Below are positions 1 through 8,228 of a stretch of 64,000 bases of DNA, piece after piece (position 1 is the first letter of the stretch; each line of letters starts with the position of its first letter). The position numbers and the translations under genes are program-made. The DNA is taken from contig NZ_LJGU01000137.1 of assembly GCF_001751245.1 (NCBI RefSeq), forward strand, positions 82,472 through 146,471, read 5' to 3'. A model generated the notes under the pieces. That model was not told the origin of the DNA. It saw nothing but the letters and a program-made list of their open reading frames with translations, and did not search any database. This DNA comes from Streptomyces oceani. GTDB taxonomy: Bacteria > Actinomycetota > Actinomycetes > Streptomycetales > Streptomycetaceae.

Positions 1-2
1 TC

Positions 3-317
3 GTCGGTGACGACGTGACCATGTACCACCAGGTCACGCTCGGCGCGGTCGGGTGGTGGAGCGACAACGAACGTCCCGAGGGCGACCGTCGCCATCCCGT
101 CGTCGGCAGCGGTGTCATCCTCGGCGCCAACGCCACCGTTCTCGGTCCGGTGACCCTCGGGGACCGGGCGGTCATCGGCGCCCAGGCCCTCGTGAACAAG
201 GACGTCCCGGGCGATGCCCGGGTGCTCGCGCCCACCGCCGTGATCAAGGAACCCGGTCACCGGCCGAAGCACATGGAGGACGTCTTCACCGTGATCGCCT
301 CCGCCGGCTCCTGGTGA
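3..317 (+). CDS. cysE: Serine O-acetyltransferase, C-terminal part (5' end outside window)
   Basis: This reading frame is open from the window edge to TGA at 315-317. It encodes about 104 residues of left-handed beta-helix (hexapeptide-repeat) sequence, with the CysE-type YHQVTLGAVGWW stretch containing the active-site His, then repeats such as GANATVLGPVTLGD and VIGAQALVNKDVP. Serine acetyltransferases make O-acetylserine from serine and acetyl-CoA. A GTG at 15 is in frame, but homologous sequence continues upstream of it, so the true start lies before the window. The neighbouring cysteine-synthase-like gene 45 nt downstream on the same strand is the expected user of the product. Housekeeping cysteine synthesis is the alternative role, but the neighbours argue for a pathway-dedicated copy. 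Confidence 0.88.
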   Translation, partial: VGDDVTMYHQVTLGAVGWWSDNERPEGDRRHPVVGSGVILGANATVLGPVTLGDRAVIGAQALVNKDVPGDARVLAPTAVIKEPGHRPKHMEDVFTVIASAGSW

Positions 318-361
318 CACCCCGGTCTCCCTACCCGCCCGTTGACTTCACCGATTGCGAG

Positions 362-1345
362 ATGACGACCATGACAATCACCGCACCGGCCCCCCTGAAC
401 CGCGTCCTTCCCTCCCGTCCGGCCATCGCCTCGCGCATCGAGGACCTGGTCGGCTTCACCCCCTTGCTGGAGCTGCGTCTGCGCGAACTGGCGCCGGGCG
501 CCAGGGTGCTGGCGAAGCTGGAGTCCGCCAACCCGATGTCCTCCAGCAAGGACCGCGCCGCCCTCCACATGCTGCGCGCCGCCGAGGAACGCGGCGCGCT
601 CCAGCCCGGCGGCACCGTCATTGAGGCGACTTCCGGGAACACCGGGATCTCACTGGCCGCGTTCGCCGCCTCCCGCGGCTACCGCTGTGTGATCGTGCTC
701 CCGGACAACGCCACGATCGAACGGGTCAAGCTGCTGCGCGCGTTCGGGGCGGAGATCGTCCAGACGCCGAGCTCGCTCGGTTACTCGGGAGCGATCGCCG
801 AGGCTGAGCGGTTGCACGCGGCCACCCCGGGTTCCTGGTTCCCGTGCCAGCACGAGAACCAGGACAACGTGCGGACTCACTACGAGACGACCGGTCCTGA
901 GATCCACGAAGCCGTATCAGCCGTGGGCCAACGCGTCGCGGCCTTCGTGTGCGGGGTGGGCACCGGCGGCACACTCTCCGGCGTCGCCCGCTGTCTGAAG
1001 GAGCACGACCCGGATGTGCGGGTGATAGCCGTCGAGCCCGAGAAGTCCCCGCTCCTGTCCCAGGGGTACGCCGGCCAGCACCGCATCCCCGGCCTCAACG
1101 GCGGTTTCGTCGCCGACACGACCGACGTCTCTCTCATCGACGAGGTCCTCGCGGTCTCGGACGAGGACGCCCTTCGAACCGCTCGCCGACTGGCCACCAC
1201 TCAGGGTCTCTTCTCCGGTGTCTCGTCCGGGGCGGCCGCGTACGCCAGTGAACGAGTCGCCCGCCGGCACGAGTTCGCCGGAGGTGTCGTGGTGACGCTG
1301 CTGCCGGACACCGGCGAGCGCTACCTGAGCATGTGGGAGGACTGA
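362..1345 (+). CDS. PLP-dependent cysteine synthase / cystathionine beta-synthase-like enzyme
   Basis: 327 aa from ATG 362. The in-frame ATG at 371 has a better-placed GAG (359-361) and may be the real start. Fold-type II PLP features are clear: SSSKDRAA with the Schiff-base Lys at about residue 63, the phosphate/substrate loop TSGNTG at about 90-95, and GTGGTLSGV near 200. The family replaces the acetyl group of O-acetylserine with a nucleophile (sulfide in CysK, N- or O-nucleophiles in natural-product homologues). CysK enzymes usually read GSVKDR and QF-NPAN, whereas this one has SSSKDR and QHENQDN, so a non-sulfide nucleophile is plausible. It lies between an acetyltransferase and a cupin, with 2 nt before the next gene, and forms an operon with them. 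Confidence 0.85.
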   Translation: MTTMTITAPAPLNRVLPSRPAIASRIEDLVGFTPLLELRLRELAPGARVLAKLESANPMSSSKDRAALHMLRAAEERGALQPGGTVIEATSGNTGISLAAFAASRGYRCVIVLPDNATIERVKLLRAFGAEIVQTPSSLGYSGAIAEAERLHAATPGSWFPCQHENQDNVRTHYETTGPEIHEAVSAVGQRVAAFVCGVGTGGTLSGVARCLKEHDPDVRVIAVEPEKSPLLSQGYAGQHRIPGLNGGFVADTTDVSLIDEVLAVSDEDALRTARRLATTQGLFSGVSSGAAAYASERVARRHEFAGGVVVTLLPDTGERYLSMWED

Positions 1346-1347
1346 GC

Positions 1348-1896
1348 ATGAGCCACGCGATGTTCCGTGCGTACGCGGACGCGGTGAAGGCCGAGATCGG
1401 GGTCACCACGACCACCCGCTTCATCGCCCTTGCCGAGACAACCAGCGGGCGCTTCGGCCTCTTTCATCACTCGATGCTGCCGGGCGCCGCTGGAGCGGAC
1501 CCGCACTACCACTCCCGGATCTCCGAGTCCTTCTACGTGCTGAAGGGCGAAGTGCGTCTGCACGACGGTACCGGCTGGCGCACCGCCCGTGCCGGAGACT
1601 TCCTGCACGTGCCGGAGAACGCGGTGCACGGCTTCCGCAACGAGAGCGACGCACTCGCCGAGATGCTGATCCTCTTCACTCCGGCCGAGCACCGCGAGGG
1701 CTACTTCGAGGGCCTGGCCGCTCTGCTCGCCGACGGCAACCGCCCGTCCCGTGAGGAGATGGTCGCCCTGATGGAGAAGTACGACCAGTTCGAGGTCGAG
1801 GCCCCGGACACGGATCACGACCTCAAGCACAAGCACACGCACGGAGGCGGGTCCGACCACCACCCCGAACCAGACGTCGCGCACCACCGCCACTGA
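1348..1896 (+). CDS. Cupin-domain protein with His-rich C-terminal tail
   Basis: 182 aa. The ATG at 1348 follows an excellent GGGAGG and lies 2 nt after the upstream stop. It is a single beta-barrel cupin: motif 1 supplies H53, H55 and E60 (DPHYHSRISE) and motif 2 supplies H94 (ENAVHGFRN), a complete metal-binding set. The last 30 residues hold about ten His (HDLKHKHTH, HH, HHRH), which could bind metal or be a disordered tail. Cupins in amino-acid pathways act as dioxygenases, isomerases or N-N/N-O bond enzymes; the exact reaction cannot be read here. It is co-transcribed with the PLP enzyme. Confidence 0.8.
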   Translation: MSHAMFRAYADAVKAEIGVTTTTRFIALAETTSGRFGLFHHSMLPGAAGADPHYHSRISESFYVLKGEVRLHDGTGWRTARAGDFLHVPENAVHGFRNESDALAEMLILFTPAEHREGYFEGLAALLADGNRPSREEMVALMEKYDQFEVEAPDTDHDLKHKHTHGGGSDHHPEPDVAHHRH

Positions 1897-1951
1897 CCGG
1901 CAAGGCACCACTCGCCCTGCCCGCTTCCCCGACTCTCTCGAGGAGATCACC

Positions 1952-2908
1952 ATGAACATCGCCAACTGGGGCCGTTTCGGTCTGCTCGCCGCCCTGTGGG
2001 GCTGCAGCTTCGCCTTCATCAAGATGTCGCTGGAAACCTTCGCGCCCCTGCAACTCGCCTCGGGGCGACTGGTCGTCGGTGCCCTCGTCGTCCTCGGCAT
2101 CCTCGCCATGAAGCAGCTGACCCTGCCCTCACGCGCGCTCTGGGGACACATCGCCGTCGCCTCCGTCTTCGGCAACGTCATTCCCTTCACCCTCTTCGCC
2201 GTCGGCGAGCAGTACACCACCGCGACCATCGCCGGTGTCATCCAGGGCGCTACCCCGCTCATCACGATGGGTGTGGCCGCTCTCGCACTCTCCGATGAGA
2301 AGCCGACGAAGCGTAAGGTGGTCGGTCTGGTCGGCGGGTTCCTCGGGCTGATCGTGGTCGTGGGGCCGTGGAACACCGACGGCTTCGGCACGATCGGCGG
2401 TCAGCTCGCCTGCGTCGGTGCCGCTGCGAGTTACGCCGTCAGCTTCGTGTACATCCGCCGCTTCATCGGCCCCCACAAGCTGCCGGCTCTCTCCGTGACC
2501 GCAGCCCAGCTGGGTGCGGCCTCCGTCATCACGGTGCTGCTCACCACGTTCGTGACCGGCTGGACACTGCACGGAGACCTCACCGCCAAGCCGCTGTTCG
2601 CCCTGCTGGCCCTCGGCGCCGCCTCCACCGGTATCGCCTTCGCTCTGCTCAACCGCCTGATCGCGGAAGCCGGTCCGACCACGGCATCCGGCGTGAACTA
2701 CCTCGTGCCGGTGTTCTCCGTGGCCGTCGGCGTACTGGCTCTGGGCGAACCGCTGTCCTGGAACGTGCCGGTGGGCGGTGTCATCGTCATCGCCGCGCTC
2801 GCCCTCGCGGAGGGTCGGATCTCGGCCCCGTCCCAGCCCGCCAAGCCGGCACCAGCGTCACCGGCCCCGCGCGACCGTGACCGTGTGCCGGAGAACTCTC
2901 GCTCGTAG
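1952..2908 (+). CDS. EamA/DMT-superfamily transporter
   Basis: 318 aa, ATG 1952 with GAGGAG about 8 nt upstream. It has about ten hydrophobic segments in two EamA repeats (first half ending near IVVVGPWNT, second beginning near GGQLACVGAAASYAVSFVYI), and a Pro-rich charged tail of about 35 residues after the last helix. Drug/metabolite transporters of this type export small amino-acid-like compounds; the D-cycloserine cluster also carries a membrane transporter in the equivalent place. Last gene of the first operon, followed by a strong hairpin, which supports a role as the export/self-protection gene of the cluster. Substrate is inferred only from context. Confidence 0.85.
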   Translation: MNIANWGRFGLLAALWGCSFAFIKMSLETFAPLQLASGRLVVGALVVLGILAMKQLTLPSRALWGHIAVASVFGNVIPFTLFAVGEQYTTATIAGVIQGATPLITMGVAALALSDEKPTKRKVVGLVGGFLGLIVVVGPWNTDGFGTIGGQLACVGAAASYAVSFVYIRRFIGPHKLPALSVTAAQLGAASVITVLLTTFVTGWTLHGDLTAKPLFALLALGAASTGIAFALLNRLIAEAGPTTASGVNYLVPVFSVAVGVLALGEPLSWNVPVGGVIVIAALALAEGRISAPSQPAKPAPASPAPRDRDRVPENSRS

Positions 2909-2935
2909 CACCGCCGCCGTACACAGGCACGCCTC

Positions 2936-2993
2936 AACGAGCCGGGGCCGGCGCGGACACCCTTTCCAGGGTCCGCGCCGGCCCCGGCTCGTT
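2936..2993 (+). terminator. Strong hairpin terminator after the transporter gene
   Basis: The arms 2936-2958 and 2971-2993 are exact reverse complements (23 bp, very GC-rich) around a 12-nt loop, starting 28 nt after the transporter stop. There is no long T-run, as usual in Streptomyces. It separates the cysE-to-transporter operon from the bicupin operon. Confidence 0.8.
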
Positions 2994-3221
2994 CCCGTCT
3001 CACGGCCCCGAATGGCCATGTTCACGTGGGGTGTTGCGGCTACGCGACGGGGCGAGCGGGCGAGGAACGGTTCCCGGCCACCTCCTTCGCCCCGGTAGCG
3101 ATGCGGGAGTGCGACAGGACCGGTCAAGGCGAATCTCGGTGCACAGGACGAAACCAGGCCCCGACCGTCTGGTTCTCCCGGCTTCTTCCCGCCTCCTCCT
3201 CGTTCCTAAGGAGCACTTCGC

Positions 3222-4049
3222 ATGACACGCACAGCCACCTCGCAATCGTTCGCCGCTCCCCCTCTCGGGGACGCCCGGATAGTCTCGGCAGACGACTTCG
3301 TCTTCGCCCCGCTGCCCGGGGGGCGCACCGCAGTCGCCACCCCGGTCAGCCCCGCCGCGGGCTCCACACACGTCACGCTGCACGTCGTACGGATCGCGTC
3401 GGGCGAGTCCTTCAGCCCCGATTCGAGCGTCGAGGAGGAGAACACCGCGGTCGTCTTCGAGGGCCGGGGGTCCGCCACTGTCGGTTCTCGCAGTCACCGC
3501 ATCGAGCGGGCCCACGCCGTGTACGCCCCCACTGGCCAGGCGCTGAGCCTCACGGCCGACACGGAGGGGCTGACCGTCTACGTCTGGCGCACACCACTCA
3601 CGGCTGGGCGCCAGCCCGGCACGGACCCCGAGCCCTTCTCCACCCTCTGGGACGAGACCACTCAGTTGCGCGGATTCGGCGGCACCGGCCAGATGGCCCC
3701 CGACTCCGACCGCGCCACCATGAACTTCGTCTTCTGGCCCGGCAACGGAAGCAGCCAGCTGTGCCTGCACTGCGGCATCCAGCAGCCGGGCCAGACGTTC
3801 AACGTCCACCTGCACCCCGACAGCGACGAGGCGTTCATCGCCTTCGAGGGCGTCGGGCAGATGTACCTGCGCGACCGCTGGATCGATGTCGCCCCGGGGG
3901 ACGTCCTGTACGCCGCGCCCGGCGTCCTGCACGGGGCCCGTAACCCACACACCGGTCCCGAGGCCCAGCGCTTCGTGACCTGCGGGGGCCCCAGCCCCTA
4001 CGACCCGGCGCTCTACTCGGCCGCCGGCCTCTCCTCCGAGGTCAGGTGA
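3222..4049 (+). CDS. Bicupin protein (N-terminal barrel without metal ligands)
   Basis: 275 aa, ATG 3222 with AAGGAG about 9 nt upstream. It has two cupin barrels. The C-terminal one (about 150-265) has H196, H198, E203 and H237 (HLHPDSDEAF and GVLHG), a full metal site. The N-terminal one (about 45-125) has the beta pattern but no His/Glu triad, so it is probably structural. It opens the second operon: its stop is 8 nt before the asparagine-synthetase-like gene. It could be an Fe/Ni/Mn oxygenase or isomerase of the same pathway as the first cupin. Function unknown. Confidence 0.75.
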   Translation: MTRTATSQSFAAPPLGDARIVSADDFVFAPLPGGRTAVATPVSPAAGSTHVTLHVVRIASGESFSPDSSVEEENTAVVFEGRGSATVGSRSHRIERAHAVYAPTGQALSLTADTEGLTVYVWRTPLTAGRQPGTDPEPFSTLWDETTQLRGFGGTGQMAPDSDRATMNFVFWPGNGSSQLCLHCGIQQPGQTFNVHLHPDSDEAFIAFEGVGQMYLRDRWIDVAPGDVLYAAPGVLHGARNPHTGPEAQRFVTCGGPSPYDPALYSAAGLSSEVR

Positions 4050-4057
4050 TGTGAGCC

Positions 4058-5917
4058 ATGTGCCGTATCCACGGATCCTTCCACGCCCGTACCACCGATG
4101 AGGAGATGCGCCGTGTCGCCGCCCTTCAGCACCATGGCGGCCCGGACGCCCAGTCCTTCGCCCAACGCCCGGGCTGGGCCCTCGGCAACAACCGGCTCTC
4201 GATCATGGACCCCGAGGGCGGAGCCCAGCCCTACCGTCTCGGGGACATCACGGTCGTCTTCAACGGCGAGCTCTACAACCACGACCGGCTGCGCGCCGAA
4301 CTCGTGCGGCGGGGTTTCCACTTCGAGGATCGCTGCGACGGAACGATCCTTCCCGCGCTGTACCTGACCTACGGGGAACGCTTCGCCGAGTACCTCGACG
4401 GCATGTTCTCCGTCGCCGTACTGGACGGGCGCCGGGCCCCGCGTCTGGTGATCGCCACTGACGCCTCCGGCATGAAGCCGCTGTACTACCACTGGGAGGA
4501 GCGCAGCGGCCGGTTCCACTTCGCCTCGGAGCTGCCCGCTCTCCTCGGCTTCTCCGACGTGCGGCCTTACGAGGACGAACTGGGCCTGCACACGTACCTG
4601 TCGGCCAAGACCCCCTTCGGCCACCGGACCATGTTCCAGGGCATCGACGTCCTCCCCCCGGCCGTCACCGCGGTTGTCACCCGCGACGAAGGCCTGCGCC
4701 TCACCTCCCGGCGGATGGGACACGAGTCCGCACCACCGGTCGACGAGAAAAGGAGTCTGCCCCGGGCAGGGCAGGAGCTGCGCGGGCTGCTGGCTCGCGA
4801 GGTCTCGCGGTTGCTCGTCGCGGACGCGCCGGTCGCCACCATCACCTCCGGCGGGCTCGACTCCAGCCTGGTCACCGCGCTCGCGGCACGTGCCCTACAC
4901 GACCGAGGCGCGAGCGGGGCTCTGCACACCTTCAACATCGCCTACACGGGCGACTGGCCCGGGGACGAACGGGCCTTCGCCACCGAGGTGTCCCAGCACA
5001 CCGGGACGGTGCACCACCAGGTGGAGATCGACCCGGCCACCTTCCCCGACCTGATGGGAGATGTCGTACGGCACCTCGGCCAACCCAACGCCGACCCGAT
5101 CACCCTCAGCACGTTCTCGCTGTTCCGGGCGGTACGCGACGCCGGGTTCAAGGTCGCCCTCACCGGAGACGCCGCCGACGAACTCTTCGGCGGATACGGA
5201 CGCATGACGCAGGCGCTCGCCGCACCCGCGGGGGCGGACTGGGCCGGCGCCTACCTCGACCACCTGGCCGCGGTGCCACACTCCCTGCGTCAGCAGCTGT
5301 ACACCGCTGAGTACGCCGCCCACGTGCGCTCCAACGGCACGTCCGCCGTACCGCCCGGGCTCACCGAGACGCTCAGGCACGGAACGGGCAGCCGGCTCCA
5401 GCGAATCACCCGGATCGAACAGCGCTACCGGCTGCCCGCCTACCACCTCCGCCGAGTCGATCACCTGTCGATGGCCAGCTCGGTGGAGACCAGGCTTCCG
5501 TTCTGCCAGCCCAGCGTGGTGCGCTTCGCGGCGACGCTGCCCGACCAACACCGCACCGTTCCCGGTGTCGGAGTCAAGCGCGCGCTGTACCAGGCGGCCG
5601 ACGGGCTGCTGCCGAGCAGTGTCCTGAATCGGCCCAAACAGCCGTTCACCCTGCCGATCACGGCGATGCTGGCCCCAGGCCAACGGCTGTGGGCGATGGC
5701 CCGCGACGTCCTGTCCCCCCAGGCCCTGCGTGCCGACGGAAGGCTGCGGCATGAGGTGGTGAACGCTCTGTTCGCCGAGCAGGAGGCCAGACCCTCCGAC
5801 GGCAGCTCGCTGGCTCTGTGGGCCTTGATGTCGCACCAGATGTGGCGCGGTGAGTTCTTCGGCCCGTCCACCGGTGCGAACGCGCGCTCGCGTGAACCGG
5901 CGGTGGTGGCCGTATGA
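4058..5917 (+). CDS. Glutamine-dependent asparagine-synthetase-like amidotransferase
   Basis: 619 aa, ATG 4058. Cys2 is kept as N-terminal nucleophile (MCRI rather than the common MCGI), followed by a class-II glutaminase domain (about 1-200, with NGELYNH and the GxKPLYY region). The ATP-pyrophosphatase domain carries SGGLDSS at about 266-272 and TGDAADELFGGY near 370. The family activates a carboxylate as acyl-AMP and transfers ammonia from glutamine, or closes rings in beta-lactam and lasso-peptide relatives. Full length with both active sites intact. The stop overlaps the next start (ATGA at 5914-5917). In this setting an amide-forming step on the pathway intermediate is more likely than primary asparagine synthesis. 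Confidence 0.88.
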   Translation: MCRIHGSFHARTTDEEMRRVAALQHHGGPDAQSFAQRPGWALGNNRLSIMDPEGGAQPYRLGDITVVFNGELYNHDRLRAELVRRGFHFEDRCDGTILPALYLTYGERFAEYLDGMFSVAVLDGRRAPRLVIATDASGMKPLYYHWEERSGRFHFASELPALLGFSDVRPYEDELGLHTYLSAKTPFGHRTMFQGIDVLPPAVTAVVTRDEGLRLTSRRMGHESAPPVDEKRSLPRAGQELRGLLAREVSRLLVADAPVATITSGGLDSSLVTALAARALHDRGASGALHTFNIAYTGDWPGDERAFATEVSQHTGTVHHQVEIDPATFPDLMGDVVRHLGQPNADPITLSTFSLFRAVRDAGFKVALTGDAADELFGGYGRMTQALAAPAGADWAGAYLDHLAAVPHSLRQQLYTAEYAAHVRSNGTSAVPPGLTETLRHGTGSRLQRITRIEQRYRLPAYHLRRVDHLSMASSVETRLPFCQPSVVRFAATLPDQHRTVPGVGVKRALYQAADGLLPSSVLNRPKQPFTLPITAMLAPGQRLWAMARDVLSPQALRADGRLRHEVVNALFAEQEARPSDGSSLALWALMSHQMWRGEFFGPSTGANARSREPAVVAV

Positions 5918-7014
5918 ACGTCTCCCTGGCCAAGGCGCACGGAGCGCCCTGCCCCACCGCAGTGCTCGACGGCCGCGACTTCCCCCAGTCCGATCCCCAG
6001 TTGCTGAACGCCCTTGCCGACCTGCGGGGCGAACTGGCCGGTCAGGGCTCGGGGCACGTGCTCAAGAACGCCATCGTGCGGCCTTCCCGACACCCGCTGT
6101 TCGATCTGGACTATCGATTCGTTCAGTCCCTTCCAGAGAGCCACGACAGCTTCGACCTGCGCGGTTCCTGCGGCCACTCGATCCTGGCCGCCGTCGAGGC
6201 AGCCGCCCGCACCGGCATGATCCAGCCGCTGGTACCGGGCTGCCGAGTCCGGGTCAACGTACTCAACAACGGTGACAACGTGGTGTGCGAGACGGAGGAG
6301 ACATCCGACGGCGGCACCCGGTTCACGGCGCATTTCCTGTGTTCGCCGCCCTTGAGGCTGCCGGAACTCCTGATGACCGGCGAGCAGGTGACTCAAGTCC
6401 CCTTCGAGGGCCGGTACGTGCCCGTCTCCCTGGTGTCGATGGGCAACTCGTACGCCTTCGTCGACGCGTCGCATTTCGGCGTCGACGGACCTGACTCCCT
6501 CTTCGGAGACGACCCCGGGCTGTTCGACGCCATGACTCGGCTGCGGATCGCCGTCTGCGAGTCGCAGGGTTGGGACACCTTCGGGGCCTTCCCGAAGATC
6601 GCGGCGCTGCTCCCACAGGAGGGCGGCGGTCTGTTCGTACGGGCCGTGTCCGTGCCGTCCTGGCATCCCACGGTCGCACTGACCGGCGCCATCTGCCTGG
6701 GCACCGCCGCCGGTATCGCGGGCACCGTGCCCTGGTCCCTGGCGGGGCAGGCGGCCCAGGATCCCGACGCGCTGCTGCGGGTCAGCACCCCCGGCGGCTG
6801 CGTTCGGGTGGCCGCTCGCTCCACGCACGGCCCGGACGGGCAGCGCAGGCTCGCCTGGGTGTCAGTAGCCGAGAAGCAGGTCGAGTACCGGGGGCTGCTG
6901 CCCTGTCCCCAGCTCGTGGGTTCCAAGCCCTCTTCCGTCGCCTCACGCATCTCCCCACTCACCCCGTCCAACTCCGTATCCGAGGAGGCCCCGTGGGTTC
7001 CGCTGACAGCCTGA
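5914..7014 (+). CDS. PrpF-like / DAP-epimerase-fold isomerase
   Basis: 366 aa, ATG 5914 overlapping the upstream stop. The sequence resembles PrpF (aconitate/oxalomesaconate isomerases): GSCGHSILAAVEAA with Cys86 in the first half, SMGNSYAFVD near residue 170, and the PrpF-like segment HPTVALTGAICLGTAA near 250. PrpF proteins share the diaminopimelate-epimerase fold and use paired acid/base residues to shift a double bond or invert a carbon. A DAP-epimerase homologue (DcsC) inverts O-ureidoserine in D-cycloserine synthesis, so an epimerase or tautomerase role fits. The family call rests on short motifs only. Confidence 0.65.
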   Translation: MNVSLAKAHGAPCPTAVLDGRDFPQSDPQLLNALADLRGELAGQGSGHVLKNAIVRPSRHPLFDLDYRFVQSLPESHDSFDLRGSCGHSILAAVEAAARTGMIQPLVPGCRVRVNVLNNGDNVVCETEETSDGGTRFTAHFLCSPPLRLPELLMTGEQVTQVPFEGRYVPVSLVSMGNSYAFVDASHFGVDGPDSLFGDDPGLFDAMTRLRIAVCESQGWDTFGAFPKIAALLPQEGGGLFVRAVSVPSWHPTVALTGAICLGTAAGIAGTVPWSLAGQAAQDPDALLRVSTPGGCVRVAARSTHGPDGQRRLAWVSVAEKQVEYRGLLPCPQLVGSKPSSVASRISPLTPSNSVSEEAPWVPLTA

Positions 7015-8228
7015 CCGCCGTGCGCGACAGCGCCGGGCCGCGGGCGATGTCCGACACATTCGCCGAAGATCCGTTTCCGGCCGGTGCCCGCCAGGCCGGG
7101 CGCTCCGCCCCCGCTCTCCCGACCCCCGAAACACTGGAACGTCTGGCTGCCTGCGCCGAGGCGGCCGACCTCGCCGGAGAACCGGACCGTGCGGCGGTCG
7201 AGGTGCTCCGAAGGAGCGGCCTGCTGGCACTGGCCGTGCCGAAGTCCCACGGCGGAGCCGGCGCCGACGCGGTGGTTCTCAACACCTGTGTCGAACAGGT
7301 CGCTTCTGTGAACGCCTCGGCGGCGATCATGCTCTTCCAGCACTGCGCGGTGACCAGCCGGATCGTCGAGAACGGCACGTTCGCCCAGCACCGCGAGGTG
7401 CTGCCCAAGCTGGCCGACGGCCGGTGGTTGGCGGCTTCGGCCTGGTCAGAGAGCGCGGCGGGCGCCGACAAGAAGAACCTCGGGACCCTGGCGCACCGCA
7501 CGCCCGACGGGGCTTGGCTCTTGGACGGTGCCAAGTCCTTCACCACCAGTGCGGGCCTCGCGGACGTCTATCTCGTCCTGGCGCAGTCGCAGGAGGAGTC
7601 CCCGGACTCGGGGCCCGGCTCTTCTCGGGACACCGGGTACGGGGCGGCCGGACAGACGTTCTTCCTTATTCCGGGCGATCACCCGGGCCTGGTGCCCGAC
7701 ACCTCGATGCGACTGGCCGGGATGCGCGGCTCGGCCACCGGCTTCGTGTCCGTGCGGGAGTGCCGCGTACCGGATTCCGCGCGCCTCGGTGCCCCGGGTG
7801 TCGCGGCGTCCATCATCGCCCGGGTCCGTAACAGCGGTGCCTCGCTCGGCGCCGTCGCCGTGGGCATCGCCCAGGCCGCTCTCGACGCGGCCCACGCGCA
7901 CGCGGAGCGCCGTGGGCTCTACGCCCACCAAGCCGTCCGGCACCGACTGGTCAACCTGGCCACTCAGGTCGAGTCCGCACGCGCGGTGGTGGAGCGGGCA
8001 GGTCGCCGTACCTCGGCCGACCCCGGGATGACCACGCTCTTCTCCAAGCTGGCCGCCTCCGCGGCAGCGGAACGGGTGGTAGCGGACGTGGCCCGATTCC
8101 TGGGATCGGCCGGCTACGTCGAGACACATCCGATCAACCGGTTCGGGCGCGACGCCCGTGCCGTCGCACTGATGGGACCGACCGACGACCTCTGCAAGGA
8201 ACTGGTGAGTCTGCCGTGGAACCGATGA
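6993..8228 (+). CDS. Acyl-CoA-dehydrogenase-fold flavoprotein, probable two-component monooxygenase
   Basis: 411 aa from GTG 6993, chosen because GAGGAGG lies 4 nt before it; it overlaps the upstream gene by 22 nt. ACAD-fold sequence throughout: N-terminal helices, WSESAAGADKKN and KSFTTSAG in the middle beta domain, and C-terminal helices with FLGSAGYVETHPINR. The catalytic-base motif YEGT of true acyl-CoA dehydrogenases is replaced by MGPT, so ordinary dehydrogenation is unlikely. ACAD-fold monooxygenases (DszC, nitrososynthases, N-hydroxylases) use free reduced flavin, and a flavin reductase is encoded two genes downstream. N-hydroxylation of a pathway amine or amide is the best guess. Its stop overlaps the next ATG. 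Confidence 0.75.
   Translation: MGSADSLTAVRDSAGPRAMSDTFAEDPFPAGARQAGRSAPALPTPETLERLAACAEAADLAGEPDRAAVEVLRRSGLLALAVPKSHGGAGADAVVLNTCVEQVASVNASAAIMLFQHCAVTSRIVENGTFAQHREVLPKLADGRWLAASAWSESAAGADKKNLGTLAHRTPDGAWLLDGAKSFTTSAGLADVYLVLAQSQEESPDSGPGSSRDTGYGAAGQTFFLIPGDHPGLVPDTSMRLAGMRGSATGFVSVRECRVPDSARLGAPGVAASIIARVRNSGASLGAVAVGIAQAALDAAHAHAERRGLYAHQAVRHRLVNLATQVESARAVVERAGRRTSADPGMTTLFSKLAASAAAERVVADVARFLGSAGYVETHPINRFGRDARAVALMGPTDDLCKELVSLPWNR

Noticed and set aside
53..361. N-terminal extension of the cysteine-synthase-like frame
   Set aside because: It overlaps the acetyltransferase coding frame and is Arg/Pro-rich nonsense; family similarity starts after 362.
6570..6992. Upstream extension of the ACAD-like frame
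   Set aside because: It is the shadow of the PrpF-like gene; a strong ribosome site precedes GTG 6993.
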